A stretch of DNA of 64,000 nucleotides from positions 48,055 through 112,054 of the forward strand of contig CBDAVB010000022.1 in assembly GCA_965200795.1 (NCBI GenBank). Direction: 5' to 3'. A program made the position numbers and the translations under genes. The notes under the pieces were generated by a model that worked only from the letters and a program-made list of their open reading frames with translations, was not told the DNA's origin and did no database searches. Of the stretch, positions 33,956 through 44,201 are shown one piece after another. Position 1 is the first letter of the stretch. Every line of letters begins with the position of its first letter. The stretch is from Parashewanella sp965200795 (GTDB lineage: Bacteria; Pseudomonadota; Gammaproteobacteria; Enterobacterales; Shewanellaceae).

Positions 33956-35470
33956 ATGTCCGCAGTAAACATCATTCAACTCGGTTCACTCTGGCAAGCC
34001 CGTAGGCCGGAAAATCTTTATACACATTTAGCGCACGCCTTTGCCGCGGAGGGCAATGCTCATGAGTTATTTGTCACGGCAAAGAAACAACTGTATGAAG
34101 TAATGGAACGGACAAATAAAACCCGTTTCAAACCGGGCGTTTTTTTTAATATAGGAGACAGAGGACACAGGAGTCGTGTTGAAAAAAACACCTTACGAAA
34201 GATTAAACATTGCCGGAATTGTCAGGATCTACAAGGTGTCGCCCGGCAGTATTGTATTGATATTGAGCGATATGAATTTTCGGCAAACGGAAATACCTTT
34301 GCTTTGGCGGATGCGATTATACATGCTTTTCATTACAAAGAAGCGATGGTCAACGGTAAGTGTTCGTTTTCCGCGATTCTTCCTCCTTTCTCTGAGTTTC
34401 AACAGCGGACATTCGCAAAGCAGCCCTGCGGAAAGGGAGAAAAGCACCATTGCTCAAAACAAAACGCGGACTTTGAGACAGCTACCCGAAAACACTTAAA
34501 TCGAGTCACAACAGGCTCAGAGAAACATGTGTGCGATTACGGAAGCATATATACCGGAAAAGTAAAACGCGGTTACGCGACGGGTGTGGGAAGCAAGCTG
34601 GGGGCAAACGGGGTGTACGCAGATATAGGTAACCGCAGATTTAACGGTTCTTTTCATGGCTTAGCGATGGTTCGCCTGAGTGACGGCGGCTATAAGCAGG
34701 GACAGTTCTATCAGAATAATCTGTGGGGACTGGGTGCCAAATTTTTCTCGGCAGGGGGCAGCGAGCGAGGAAATTTTGCAGCGAATAAGTTAGATGGTGA
34801 GGGAGAGAGAACATTTGCGGAAGGAGGCCGGGAATTCGGTCAATTTGTGCAAGGTGAGTTAAATGGTCACGGAGAAAGAATATTCCCGACGGGAGGCCGG
34901 GAATTAGGTCAATTTGTGCAAGGTAAGTTAAATGGTCACGGAAAAAGAATATTCGCGGCGGGAGACTGGGAATTCGGTCAATTTGTGCAAGGTGAGTTAA
35001 ATGGTCACGGAGAAAGAATATCCGCGGCGGGAGACTGGGAATTCGGTCAATTTGTGCAAGGTGAGTTAAATGGTCACGGAAAAAGAATATCCGCGTCGGG
35101 GGGCCGGGAATTAGGTCAATTTGTGCAAGGTAAGTTAAATGGTCACGGAAAAAGAATATTCGCGGCGGGAGGCCGGGAATTCGGTCAATTTGTGCAAGGT
35201 GAGTTAAATGGTCACGGAGAAAGAATATCCGCGGCGGGAGACTGGGAATTCGGTCAATTTGTGCAAGGTGAGTTAAATGGTCACGGAGAAAGAATATCCG
35301 CGGCGGGAGGCCGGGAATTAGGTCAATTTGTGCAAGGTCAGTTAACCGGTGAGGGGGAGAAAGTACTCCCTGATGGTGAAAAGCGAAGAGGTCAATTTAA
35401 GGCGGGATTGCTTGTTAACGGTACTATAACCTATGGAAACGGCAGAACGCGCGATGTACTGTTTTCCTGA
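33956..35470 (+). CDS. MORN-repeat protein with shared N-terminal domain (copy 1)
   Basis: A 504-residue protein. The N-terminal part (about 1-165) contains FKPGVFFNIGDRGHRSRVEK and EYxFxxNG-like segments that match the gene at 60114-61301 (NSVATYFNIGCRGAKKKVEN), so both belong to one family. From about 195 to the end are MORN-type repeats. Residues 290-473 are eight 23-residue units built on GQFVQGELNGHGERI, seven of them nearly identical. MORN repeats bind lipids or proteins in eukaryotes and occur in bacterial host-interaction proteins. No signal peptide is visible. The near identity of repeats at DNA level implies recent expansion and likely length variation between strains. Confidence 0.8.
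   Translation: MSAVNIIQLGSLWQARRPENLYTHLAHAFAAEGNAHELFVTAKKQLYEVMERTNKTRFKPGVFFNIGDRGHRSRVEKNTLRKIKHCRNCQDLQGVARQYCIDIERYEFSANGNTFALADAIIHAFHYKEAMVNGKCSFSAILPPFSEFQQRTFAKQPCGKGEKHHCSKQNADFETATRKHLNRVTTGSEKHVCDYGSIYTGKVKRGYATGVGSKLGANGVYADIGNRRFNGSFHGLAMVRLSDGGYKQGQFYQNNLWGLGAKFFSAGGSERGNFAANKLDGEGERTFAEGGREFGQFVQGELNGHGERIFPTGGRELGQFVQGKLNGHGKRIFAAGDWEFGQFVQGELNGHGERISAAGDWEFGQFVQGELNGHGKRISASGGRELGQFVQGKLNGHGKRIFAAGGREFGQFVQGELNGHGERISAAGDWEFGQFVQGELNGHGERISAAGGRELGQFVQGQLTGEGEKVLPDGEKRRGQFKAGLLVNGTITYGNGRTRDVLFS
34823..35374 (+). repeat. 69-bp coding tandem array (eight MORN units)
   Basis: Eight consecutive 69-base units, each containing GGTCAATTTGTGCAAGGT and AAATGGTCACGGA, run in frame. 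Variation is concentrated at a few sites: GGAGGCCGGGAATT versus GGAGACTGGGAATT, GAGTTA versus AAGTTA, and the last codons. Two alternating unit types recur in patterns that suggest duplication of multi-unit blocks. The last unit is more diverged. Confidence 0.92.
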
Positions 35471-35637
35471 AACATCAGTGCGCCGGGAGGTTTTCTTCAG
35501 CGCGGTAAATATAAGGGACGTAGCGCAAAGGATGGTACCAACCACGCTCATACTCCGGCCCGGGTATGACAGATGAAGCGCTGAAATTTAAACGGGTATC
35601 TTCTAACCGTGACATCCCTTATTTTCTTCTCATGACG

Positions 35638-37935
35638 CTAAAACACCTTCTGCCACCAGGATTCAGGCCTGCCGCAATTTTCAGCGGGCTGATAACTCTT
35701 AATATTACTCGGTAAAGCAATCACATTATCGCAACCGGCCTGCCTGGCGTCTCCCGTGTTTTTATCAAAATACCCCTGAGTAATGCCGTTGACCGGCGCC
35801 AACCTTAAACTGACGGGTTCACGGTTTCGAAGGAAGTTACGGTAAATCGCCATCGCGCCGCTGCTGCCGTAGAGTCCCGTTCTTTTGTTATCATCTCGTC
35901 CGACCCAGACCGCGGCGACATTTCGCTCGTCAAAACCGGCAAACCAGGAATCACGGTTGTTGTTACTGGTGCCTGTCTTACCGGCTAAAATGACGCCGGG
36001 AAAAGTCCGGCCTAATTCAGCCGCGGTGCCGGACTCAACAACTTGAGTCATGGCATACTTCACCAGATAATCCGTCGCGGCCGGAATCGCCTGAAATGAT
36101 TCCGGTGAGTAAGTCTCAATTACCCTGTTATTGTTGTCTAACACATGAGTGACGGCATAAAGCGGGCGGTATAAGCCGTTATCCGCGATGGTATGAAATA
36201 TCTGAGCCACCATTAAAGGTGAACCGTTTAACGCGCCGAGCAGCATAGAGGGATAGCCGGGAATGCGCTCTTTCCAGCCCGCGTCAATCAGCGTATCAAT
36301 CACATTATCGACGCCTAATGCCATGCCTAAATTTACGGTCGGTACATTGCGGGATTTTTTAAAGGCCGTTATCAGCGGCGCCTCACCTGAGAACTTTTTA
36401 TCAGCATTTTGCGGTGACCATGTTTTTCCTCTGCCGTTTTTCAGAGTGACCGGCTTATCGGCCAGCGGAGTCGCCAGTGAATAACGCGCCGGTTTATTTA
36501 ATGCGGTAGCGTAAACGAAAGGTTTAACTAATGAGCCTATCGGGCGGCGAATATCAACCGCTCGGTTATAACCTTTGTAACCGGGGTCACGGTCTCCGAC
36601 GACGGCGGCGATACCGCCGTAGTATTTATCGGTGATCACCATGCCGACCTGTAATTCAGGGCGTTTTTTCCCGAGCCATCTGAAGGTAGAGGTAACGGCT
36701 TTTTCCGCGGCTTTCTGAGCCAGCGGATCAAGAGTCGTGTAGACTTTAATGCCGGACTGTTTCAGCAGTTCAGAGCCGTAACGCTGAGCGAGCTCTTGCT
36801 TGACTAAATCAAAAAACGCCGGCATTTTTTGGTGAACCGGACGCTCTTTTTTGCGTAATCCCAGCGGTGAGCTCACCGCGGTTTTATATTGGCGAACACT
36901 TAAGCCGCCTGATTCCATTAACAAGCGAAGTACCAGATCACGGCGCTCAGTCGCCCGCTCCGGGTTTCGCCACGGATTATAGTAAGACGGCCCTTTAATT
37001 ATACCGACGAGAAAGGCCTGCTGAGGAATCGACAGCTCTTTAATCGGACGCCCGAAGTAAAACTGTGACGCTAAGCCCATACCGTGCACTGAGCGGGCTT
37101 TGTCCTGACCCATATACACTTCATTTAAATAAGCCTCTAAAATTTCAGCTTTGGTATAACGGTAGTCAATTATGACTGCCATCAGTGCTTCCCTGGCTTT
37201 ACGGGTAAGCGAACGCTCACTGCTTAAAAAGAAGTTTTTGGCTAATTGTTGTGTCAGAGTTGAGCCGCCCTGAACGGTTCTTCCGGCGCTGATGTTGACG
37301 ATTAACGCACGCAGAACCGCTAACGGGCTGACGCCGTGATGATTGTAGAAATCCCGATCTTCGGTTTGCAGTAAGCCTTTTACAATCAGCCGCGGCATCT
37401 TATCAGCGGGCACAAAGATTCTGTCCTGACCGTCGTTGGTGATGATTCGGTCTAACAGGATCGGTTCGAGATAAAAGACGCCCATCCGGCGACCGTCAGG
37501 GCGGGTCACTTTAGCGACCCCGCGCTCATCAAAGTAAATCATCGCCCGCTGTTCGCGCCGGCTTTCTTCGGGATGCTGAAACGCACGTCGCCAGACATCA
37601 ACTTTGGTATCTGACGCTGAAAACTCTCCCACCTGCCGGGGATGTGAGACTTTGCGATAACCTAAAAGCCTGAGCTCGGAAATCAGTTGTGAATGATTAA
37701 CGGCCGCGCCCGGATAAAGCGTCATCGAACGGCTGTAAATCTGCGCCGGTAAGTGCCATTTCTGCCCCTGAAATTTTCGGGCGATGATTTGATCTAAATA
37801 AATGGCGTAACAGGCCACGGCGACAAAACCGGTCAGCGCCGCTTTCCAGCTGATTGACCATAAACGTCTCATAAAACCGGGAGAGGCTGACTTTTTACCG
37901 GGTTGCTTTCGTTTCGGGGCTTTCTTGTGAGCCAT
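35638..37935 (-). CDS. mrcB: bifunctional penicillin-binding protein 1B
   Basis: A 765-residue class A PBP that polymerises and cross-links peptidoglycan at the inner membrane face of the periplasm. A basic cytoplasmic tail (KKAPKRKQPGKKSAS) precedes one transmembrane helix (about 28-47) and a UB2H-type domain. The GT51 glycosyltransferase has EDRDFYNHHGVS and GGSTLTQQLAKN. The transpeptidase has SLVK (about 467), SRN and KTGTS (about 648). It is encoded directly behind hrpB with no gap, an arrangement known in enterobacteria and relatives. Confidence 0.95.
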   Translation of the reverse strand: MAHKKAPKRKQPGKKSASPGFMRRLWSISWKAALTGFVAVACYAIYLDQIIARKFQGQKWHLPAQIYSRSMTLYPGAAVNHSQLISELRLLGYRKVSHPRQVGEFSASDTKVDVWRRAFQHPEESRREQRAMIYFDERGVAKVTRPDGRRMGVFYLEPILLDRIITNDGQDRIFVPADKMPRLIVKGLLQTEDRDFYNHHGVSPLAVLRALIVNISAGRTVQGGSTLTQQLAKNFFLSSERSLTRKAREALMAVIIDYRYTKAEILEAYLNEVYMGQDKARSVHGMGLASQFYFGRPIKELSIPQQAFLVGIIKGPSYYNPWRNPERATERRDLVLRLLMESGGLSVRQYKTAVSSPLGLRKKERPVHQKMPAFFDLVKQELAQRYGSELLKQSGIKVYTTLDPLAQKAAEKAVTSTFRWLGKKRPELQVGMVITDKYYGGIAAVVGDRDPGYKGYNRAVDIRRPIGSLVKPFVYATALNKPARYSLATPLADKPVTLKNGRGKTWSPQNADKKFSGEAPLITAFKKSRNVPTVNLGMALGVDNVIDTLIDAGWKERIPGYPSMLLGALNGSPLMVAQIFHTIADNGLYRPLYAVTHVLDNNNRVIETYSPESFQAIPAATDYLVKYAMTQVVESGTAAELGRTFPGVILAGKTGTSNNNRDSWFAGFDERNVAAVWVGRDDNKRTGLYGSSGAMAIYRNFLRNREPVSLRLAPVNGITQGYFDKNTGDARQAGCDNVIALPSNIKSYQPAENCGRPESWWQKVF

Positions 37936-40404
37936 TTATAATCCTGCTTTCTTTTTAGTGAATTTGGTCGCCCGGGTTTGCAGCGGGTTATCAGGCCAGA
38001 GATGTTTCGGATAACGGCCGCGCATTTCTTTTTTCAGCTCATGATACGACCCCTGCCAAAAGCCGGCCAAATCAGCGGTTACCGCTATCGGTCTTCTTGC
38101 CGGCGATAACAGCTCCATGGTCACGACAAGGCTATTTTGAGCCAGACTCGGATTTCGCGCCATACCCAGCGCCTCTTGTAACCGGACACTCATTAACGCG
38201 CGACCGTCATCGGTATATCTTATCGGGGCTCTGGTGCCCGTGGGCATCAACCAGTTACCGGGCAATTCTGATCTCAGCCACTGTTGTTGTTCCCACGATA
38301 AACTGTTTTTCAGAATATCATTAATATTGAGCCGCTTGAGCTGTCTGATGCCGGTGATGCCGTTTAAATACGGCGAAAGCCAGGTTGTTACGTTAGATAA
38401 TAACTCCGAGTCGCTGAAATCCGGCCATGTTTTCCGGGCATCATATTTTTTAGCTAAGGCGACTTTCAATTGCAATTGTTTAACCTCGTCACTCCAGTTG
38501 AGTATCTGAAGCCCTTGCTTTTCGATTTGTTTTAACAATGCGTTAACGACCAGAGCTTTATCGGGTTGAGCCGCTTTGCGCGTCGATAGCACAACCGCGC
38601 CGATCCGGGTCTGAAGCTGCGCGTTAAATTTCTCAGTTTTGTTATCCCACTCGGCGACCTTTTCTTCTGTAAGCAGGTAACTGAGCTCATGATCAAATAA
38701 TTCCGGTTCCAGCTGTGAGGCCAGAAACACGCTCGCATTCCGCCGTGAAGGCGTTTGCTGAAGATCGGCGACGACTAAAAATTCAGCCATATTCAGCGCG
38801 TCTTCACGGGGTAACTCAACGCCGGAACCGTTTGCCAGTAAATAACCGCCGTTAGTGCGTTTTTTCGCTATGCGATCAGGAAAGGCCAGCGCCAGTAAAT
38901 AACCTGTGTCTTTACGGCGCGCGTTTCTGACGGCTTGCTCCAATGCGAAACGACACCGGCAAAGTTTCATAAAACGCCGCGCCTGCTGTTTAAGCCCGCT
39001 TAAACTTACAGTCAGGTAGTTTTGAATATCACAGCCTTTGCGGGGCAGACTATCACTTTCAATGACGGCGGCTAAACCGCAGGCCAGGGCGGTCAGCCCG
39101 GCTGAATCCTGCTGCCGGGTTTTCAGCAGCATGTGAGCGGTACGGGGTGACGCGCCTGACTCATATGCCCGGCGTCCGAAATGAGTGAGTTTGCGGTTAC
39201 CGTCAACATACTCCAGCTGCTCAAGTAACTGCCACGCGGTTTGCTCGTTCGGGGCGGGGGCGGGCGTGAGTAAAGGAAGTTCGTTAATGCTTTGCGCTCC
39301 CCACACCGCGCAGTTCAGGGCAAAGTCGACTAACTCGGCCTGAGTGATTTCAGGGGCGTCGAATTTGTCCCGCCGCTGATGATCTTCCTGCCGCCAGATA
39401 CGAATGCAGCGGCCTTGCGCCTGACGCCCCGCGCGTCCCGCTCTCTGAGTGGCCGAGGCTTGACTTACCGGTTTGGTTGATAAATGAGTTATCCCCGTTC
39501 TCGGGTTATAACTGGCCTGCCTTTTTAAACCTGAATCAACGACAATTCTGACGCCGTCAATGGTTAAGCCGGATTCGGCGATATTGGTCGCGGGAATAAT
39601 TTTACGTTTGTTGCCGATAGGTTTCAGCGCCTGATCTTGCTCGGCACTTTCCAGCTCACCGTAAAGCGGCGTGCAGACGCAGTCCGCGGGCAAATACGGT
39701 TCAAGATCTTGCCGCAGCCTGAGAATTTCGGCTTTTCCGGGGAGGAAGACAAGAATATCGCCGGTATCTTGCCGCTCATTAATCAGCTTTAATACCAACG
39801 AGCGAATCGTCGTTAAATACTGTTTGCTGTCCGCCGGCGCGCGGTATTCAACAGAAACCGGGAATATCCGTCCTTCACTTCGCAGAGTTACGGCGTCCGG
39901 CATAATGTGAGCCACCGAAGTTTTATCTAATGTCGCTGACATAAGGATGATTTTCAGATCCTCCCGGAATCCCGTCTGGGTTTCCAGCGCCAGCGCTAAT
40001 CCTAAATCGGTAGTAAGGTGGCGCTCGTGTACTTCATCAAAAATAATCACGTCGACACCCGTCAGTTCAGGATCCGCTTGGATCATCCGGGTGAGTACGC
40101 CTTCGGTGACGATTTCCAGCCGGTTATGGCCGCTGATCTTGGATTCACCGCGCAACCGGTAACCGACTTCTTCGCCGACCTTCCGGCCCCGGCTCTTCGC
40201 GATAAACTTCGCAATCGAACGGGTCGCCACTCTTCTCGGCTCAAGCATGATTATTTTGCCGGTGATTTCTGACCAATTGAGCATTTCAGCGGGTAAGGCC
40301 GTTGACTTTCCGGAGCCGGTCGGAGCTTGGATCAGAATTCGCGGACGGGTTCGCAGCTGATGGCGTAAATCGGAAAACAGTTCGGTGATCGGTAGGTTTT
40401 GCAA
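37936..40404 (-). CDS. hrpB: ATP-dependent RNA helicase HrpB
   Basis: An 822-residue DEAH-box helicase. Walker A is APTGSGKST (28-36), motif II is DEVH (123-126), motif III is SAT (MSATLD), and motif VI is visible as QRAGRAGRQAQG. The helicase-associated and HrpB-specific C-terminal regions follow, ending in LWPDNPLQTRATKFTKKKAGL-type sequence typical of the family. Its cellular role is poorly defined. The stop abuts the mrcB start, so the two genes form one unit transcribed leftward. Confidence 0.95.
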   Translation of the reverse strand: MQNLPITELFSDLRHQLRTRPRILIQAPTGSGKSTALPAEMLNWSEITGKIIMLEPRRVATRSIAKFIAKSRGRKVGEEVGYRLRGESKISGHNRLEIVTEGVLTRMIQADPELTGVDVIIFDEVHERHLTTDLGLALALETQTGFREDLKIILMSATLDKTSVAHIMPDAVTLRSEGRIFPVSVEYRAPADSKQYLTTIRSLVLKLINERQDTGDILVFLPGKAEILRLRQDLEPYLPADCVCTPLYGELESAEQDQALKPIGNKRKIIPATNIAESGLTIDGVRIVVDSGLKRQASYNPRTGITHLSTKPVSQASATQRAGRAGRQAQGRCIRIWRQEDHQRRDKFDAPEITQAELVDFALNCAVWGAQSINELPLLTPAPAPNEQTAWQLLEQLEYVDGNRKLTHFGRRAYESGASPRTAHMLLKTRQQDSAGLTALACGLAAVIESDSLPRKGCDIQNYLTVSLSGLKQQARRFMKLCRCRFALEQAVRNARRKDTGYLLALAFPDRIAKKRTNGGYLLANGSGVELPREDALNMAEFLVVADLQQTPSRRNASVFLASQLEPELFDHELSYLLTEEKVAEWDNKTEKFNAQLQTRIGAVVLSTRKAAQPDKALVVNALLKQIEKQGLQILNWSDEVKQLQLKVALAKKYDARKTWPDFSDSELLSNVTTWLSPYLNGITGIRQLKRLNINDILKNSLSWEQQQWLRSELPGNWLMPTGTRAPIRYTDDGRALMSVRLQEALGMARNPSLAQNSLVVTMELLSPARRPIAVTADLAGFWQGSYHELKKEMRGRYPKHLWPDNPLQTRATKFTKKKAGL

Positions 40405-40632
40405 GGTTCGCGTTAATCAAAAGTTGCCGTAGATTGAGTTTATCACACAGAGGCTGAGATTCACTCAGAAAAAGCGGCCGCACGCATAAAAGCGTAATAA
40501 CCGCATAATGTTTAACAGGAACAGCAGAGGCAGGATTCATCTTTTCGGTGAATGCCTCAGCCCGTAAACCGGCCGGCCTGTTAAGAATAACCGTCAGCGT
40601 ACGAGGTAACGACAGTTTTTATGTCGTTAGTT

Positions 40633-42660
40633 TTACCTGTGTTCAGGGAACTGTCCCGAATCAGTGTCTAGCGTATAAATACCCAGATTGCCGGTGTTGA
40701 CCACAAGCTTATTATTAAAATGAGTGAGCTCATACAGCTGATTAACCGGTAAATTACCTGTAATGTTTGTCCAGCGTTGTTCAGGAGTATCAGTAAATTC
40801 AAAAATACCGCTGCCGGTTACGGTAACAAAAAGGCGACCGTCTATGACGGTGAAGTCCTGAATATCATTTTGACCTGAATTATCCGGTGCTTCAGGTAAA
40901 CCGCCGGCAATGTATTGCCAGCTATCCTGCTGACTTTGCTTTTGATATAAACCTTCCGCTCCCGCATATAAGGTATCCGTCAGCGGGTCGTATTTGATGC
41001 GGGAAATACGGTATTGCTGACCGAGCCCTGAATTGTCCGCAACCCAGGTCCAGCCGTTATCAATACTTTTATAAATACCGTTACTGCCCGTTGCGGCATA
41101 TAAAGTACCGTTTTTAGTTTGAGTAAACTGTGTAACAAAGTCAGAGAGATCCGCTGATCTAAATGTAAGTACCCGATTCCAGTCTAAGGACAACGGCCGG
41201 CGATAGATACTGTTCCAGTTTCCGCAATACAGTATGTTGTTTTGCGCTAAAAACATTGAAGCGGGAAAAGTCCGTAAAAACACGCCTTCAGGTATGGAAA
41301 AAGGCAGCGTTGCAAATGAGGTGAAACTCTTGCCTCCGTCAGAGCTCACCTCCAGACTCTTCCGCTCGCCTGATGACGGATTGATGCCGTAAACGTATTC
41401 ATCACTTTTAGATTGCAAAGCGAGTAAAGGTGTTGCGGACAGAGGCGTAAAATCAGTAGCGCGCGTTTTTTTATAAAGTTGAAACTTCGAAGCGGATAAC
41501 TGAGTTTCTAAATATAACGCGCCGGGATTTTGTGAGGCACTGACGAACGCGACATCATTTAAACTTTTATTTATATGTAAAATCTTATCGTCCGGGTCGT
41601 ATGAGCGGATCTGACCGGTTACCTGACCGGTGACGTAAATCTTACCATTACCGGCTTTTATGGCCGCGGGATCGGAAATACCGAATTGTTCAGTTACATC
41701 TTCCCATTTGCCGTCCTCACCGTTACCGCGAAGGATAACAGCGGGGTAAAGCTCCTGGTGGGTAATCGCGTATTCCTGCTCCGCTAACAGATATATATTG
41801 TTGTTTTGATCAACCGTGATACCCCGGATTTCCTGTAAATCTTTTAATACCGGGGGCTTAAGTTTTGTCCAGCGGCTGCCGTCATCACTTGTATATACGT
41901 TTTTATAATCCGTGACATAAAAGTGCCGGTTTTGAGAGGTCACGTTATTTACTGACCAGAATATCTGATTATCACTTTTATTTTCGGAGAGGAAATCAGA
42001 AGGATGCCAGGATAAACCGTTATCGTGGCTGTACCATATTCCCTGTGAAGTCACCTCTTTATTATTTACATAACCCGCGGAGGATACGGCGATGATATTA
42101 TCAGTTCGCCGGGCACGATTAAGTACGTTAAACAGGGTCGGTTCAGTATCCGGCTTGACGCTGTTGATTTTCTCTCCTTGAGTATTAACGGTAAACAGCG
42201 TGCCGTCTGACGAGACAAGAAAAGCGTTATCTAAGGCGATGGCGGTATTAAAATTACGCTCATCAAAAGGGCGGTTTATAAAATTTTTACTGATATCAGT
42301 GATGGTTTTAAAGTTGTCATGACTTAAATATACTTTTTTCTTAATCCCCGCCAGATTTTCCGATGAAGCGTCAGCGTTTAACACGATTTGTGTATCCGGC
42401 AGAAAAGCGATGTCAAAAACGTTGGTCAGACCCGGGTTAGCCATTTTCCAGGGCGAGTCAGACTGGTTCTGATGTACCATCAAACGCCGCGCGTTTTGTT
42501 CATAAGTGTAAAGCCGGTCGTTATCAGGAAATAAATACCGGGCGGTGCCGCCCTGAATATTTTGCGCTAACTGCCAGTTTAGCGCTGCGGCCGGAGCGTC
42601 AGGGCTATTACTTAAAATCAGAGTGAGAAAAAAGCAGGAAACATACTTAGAAAGAGACAT
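40633..42660 (-). CDS. secreted beta-propeller protein with BNR/Asp-box repeats
   Basis: A 675-residue protein with a signal peptide (CFFLTLILSNSPDAPAAA). At least five Asp-box motifs are spread along it: SHDNFKTI, SHDNGLSWHP, SDDGSRWTKL, SSDGGKSFTSF and SIDNGWTWVAD. These mark a sialidase-/photosystem-stability-factor-like beta-propeller. No sialidase catalytic arginine triad is evident, so a binding or unknown role is more likely than neuraminidase activity. It stands between hrpB and pepB, all on one strand, but with gaps of about 200 bases on each side. Confidence 0.75.
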   Translation of the reverse strand: MSLSKYVSCFFLTLILSNSPDAPAAALNWQLAQNIQGGTARYLFPDNDRLYTYEQNARRLMVHQNQSDSPWKMANPGLTNVFDIAFLPDTQIVLNADASSENLAGIKKKVYLSHDNFKTITDISKNFINRPFDERNFNTAIALDNAFLVSSDGTLFTVNTQGEKINSVKPDTEPTLFNVLNRARRTDNIIAVSSAGYVNNKEVTSQGIWYSHDNGLSWHPSDFLSENKSDNQIFWSVNNVTSQNRHFYVTDYKNVYTSDDGSRWTKLKPPVLKDLQEIRGITVDQNNNIYLLAEQEYAITHQELYPAVILRGNGEDGKWEDVTEQFGISDPAAIKAGNGKIYVTGQVTGQIRSYDPDDKILHINKSLNDVAFVSASQNPGALYLETQLSASKFQLYKKTRATDFTPLSATPLLALQSKSDEYVYGINPSSGERKSLEVSSDGGKSFTSFATLPFSIPEGVFLRTFPASMFLAQNNILYCGNWNSIYRRPLSLDWNRVLTFRSADLSDFVTQFTQTKNGTLYAATGSNGIYKSIDNGWTWVADNSGLGQQYRISRIKYDPLTDTLYAGAEGLYQKQSQQDSWQYIAGGLPEAPDNSGQNDIQDFTVIDGRLFVTVTGSGIFEFTDTPEQRWTNITGNLPVNQLYELTHFNNKLVVNTGNLGIYTLDTDSGQFPEHR

Positions 42661-42789
42661 TTAATATCACGCTGTCGGAGAAGAACGGGATCAGATAGTA
42701 TCAAGATACTGAATGAATATATGGAACTTTTTCTTTGATATTATAAATTAAAGGAATTAACTTAATTTATCTTTAATTAGAATAGAAGT

Positions 42790-42830
42790 CGGAAAACGAT
42801 TCCGGCACCAGTCTTACGGCGCCGGAATCA
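42790..42830 (-). terminator. terminator of pepB
   Basis: GATTCCGGC (42798-42806) and GCCGGAATC (42821-42829) form a nine-base GC-rich stem. On the minus strand it is followed by GTTTTCC, a modest T run. It lies 29 bases behind the pepB stop. Confidence 0.55.
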
Positions 42831-42858
42831 TGAGTGTCTCTGTGCTGAGGGACTCAGG

Positions 42859-44136
42859 TTATTTTAGCAGTTCGGCAATCGTTAATACGCCGTGAGTTGT
42901 GCCGCCCGCCGCCCACATCGGCGTATTATTATCGGCAAATGCCGCGGCTAAATCGAAGTGCAGCCAGTTTGCGTCCTCACGCACGAATCGCCACAGAAAA
43001 GCGGCGGCGTTGGAAGCGCCGCCGGCACCGCCGCCTTTAACAGGCCGGCTGTTCGCCGTATCAGCGTACGCGGAAGGACACATATCTTTATGCCATTCCT
43101 CCAGAGGCAGAGGCCAGACACGCTCAGCAACGCAGGATGACTTCTCTTTCGCAAACTCAATCATCTCTGCCTGAGGTGAGAAAATCGCATTGTAGTTTGT
43201 CCCGACAGCCATGTAAGCCGCGCCGGTCAGGGTCGCGGCGTTGATGATCAGCGGCGCGCCGGTTTCCGAGGCCGCTTGCAAGCCGTCGGCTAACACTAAA
43301 CGACCTTCGGCGTCGGTATTGACGATTTCGACACTGGTGCCGTTCTTATAAGTCAGAATGTCACCGAGCTTGTAAGCGCGGCCGCTGATCAGGTTTTCAG
43401 CGCAGCATAAGAATAATTTAACTCGTTTTTGAAGACCCGCCTGAATAGCGAGCCCTAACGCCGCCGTCACCGTTGCCGCGCCGCCCATATCCGCTTTCAT
43501 GCCTAACATGCCTTCCGAGCTTTTAATGCTGTAGCCGCCGGAGTCGAAGGTGATGCCTTTGCCCACTAAGGCCGCCTCAACCCGTGCGTCAGGGTTACCG
43601 CCCGGGTTGTAGTCAACCTCAAGTAACGCCGGCGGACGCTCGCTGCCGCGGCCTACGGCGTAAATGCCTACCCACCGGTGATCAAGCAGCTCCTCACCCT
43701 TGATGATGTTCAGGCTGACGTTATCACCACCCAGATCTTTTAACCAGTTTCCGGCCTGCTCCGCTAAAGCAACAGGGGATAAATCTTCAGGAGCAGCGTT
43801 AATCAGCCCGCGAGCGAACGTGGCTGAAATCCGTCTCTGTTCCAGCCGCTCTTGAATATCGCCCTCACCGATCCATTCAACCCGGTAACCTGATCTGGCC
43901 GTGGCGAAGCCCTGAAAGAACGCCCATTGAGCGTCGATGTCCCAGTTGGCGCCTTTTAACGTTACATGTTCCAGCCCCTGGCCGCGTAACTTTCTCGCCG
44001 CCGTTTGCACCTGGCGGAGTTTATTTTTTTTCGTCAGATGAATTGTCGCGCAGTGCTGGTCAAATGACAGGTTCGCCTTTCCCCAGTGAGCCGCGGGCAT
44101 GTCATGGCTGAGCAATACGCTCATAGTTTGTCTCAT
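42859..44136 (-). CDS. pepB: leucyl aminopeptidase family protein, peptidase B (M17)
   Basis: A 425-residue M17 aminopeptidase that removes N-terminal residues from peptides in the cytoplasm. The two-metal site is visible as GKGITFDSGGYSIK, then MKADMGGAATV, and the family signature NTDAEGRLVLADGL near residue 272. The length and N-terminal domain fit PepB (427 residues in E. coli) better than PepA (about 500). It is divergent from sfsA, with 65 bases between the starts. Confidence 0.92.
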   Translation of the reverse strand: MRQTMSVLLSHDMPAAHWGKANLSFDQHCATIHLTKKNKLRQVQTAARKLRGQGLEHVTLKGANWDIDAQWAFFQGFATARSGYRVEWIGEGDIQERLEQRRISATFARGLINAAPEDLSPVALAEQAGNWLKDLGGDNVSLNIIKGEELLDHRWVGIYAVGRGSERPPALLEVDYNPGGNPDARVEAALVGKGITFDSGGYSIKSSEGMLGMKADMGGAATVTAALGLAIQAGLQKRVKLFLCCAENLISGRAYKLGDILTYKNGTSVEIVNTDAEGRLVLADGLQAASETGAPLIINAATLTGAAYMAVGTNYNAIFSPQAEMIEFAKEKSSCVAERVWPLPLEEWHKDMCPSAYADTANSRPVKGGGAGGASNAAAFLWRFVREDANWLHFDLAAAFADNNTPMWAAGGTTHGVLTIAELLK

Positions 44137-44201
44137 GTTAGAAGTCTCAGAAAATAAATTAACCTCAGGAGTTTACCTGAACCTGCTCCATAAGGAAATT
44201 T

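Noticed and set aside
34823..35374. CRISPR array
   Set aside because: The repeats are contiguous 69-bp coding units with no unique spacers, and they translate into MORN repeats.
40286..40540. A frame upstream of and overlapping the hrpB start, on the same strand
   Set aside because: It overlaps the well-supported hrpB N-terminus in another frame and has no ribosome site or motif.
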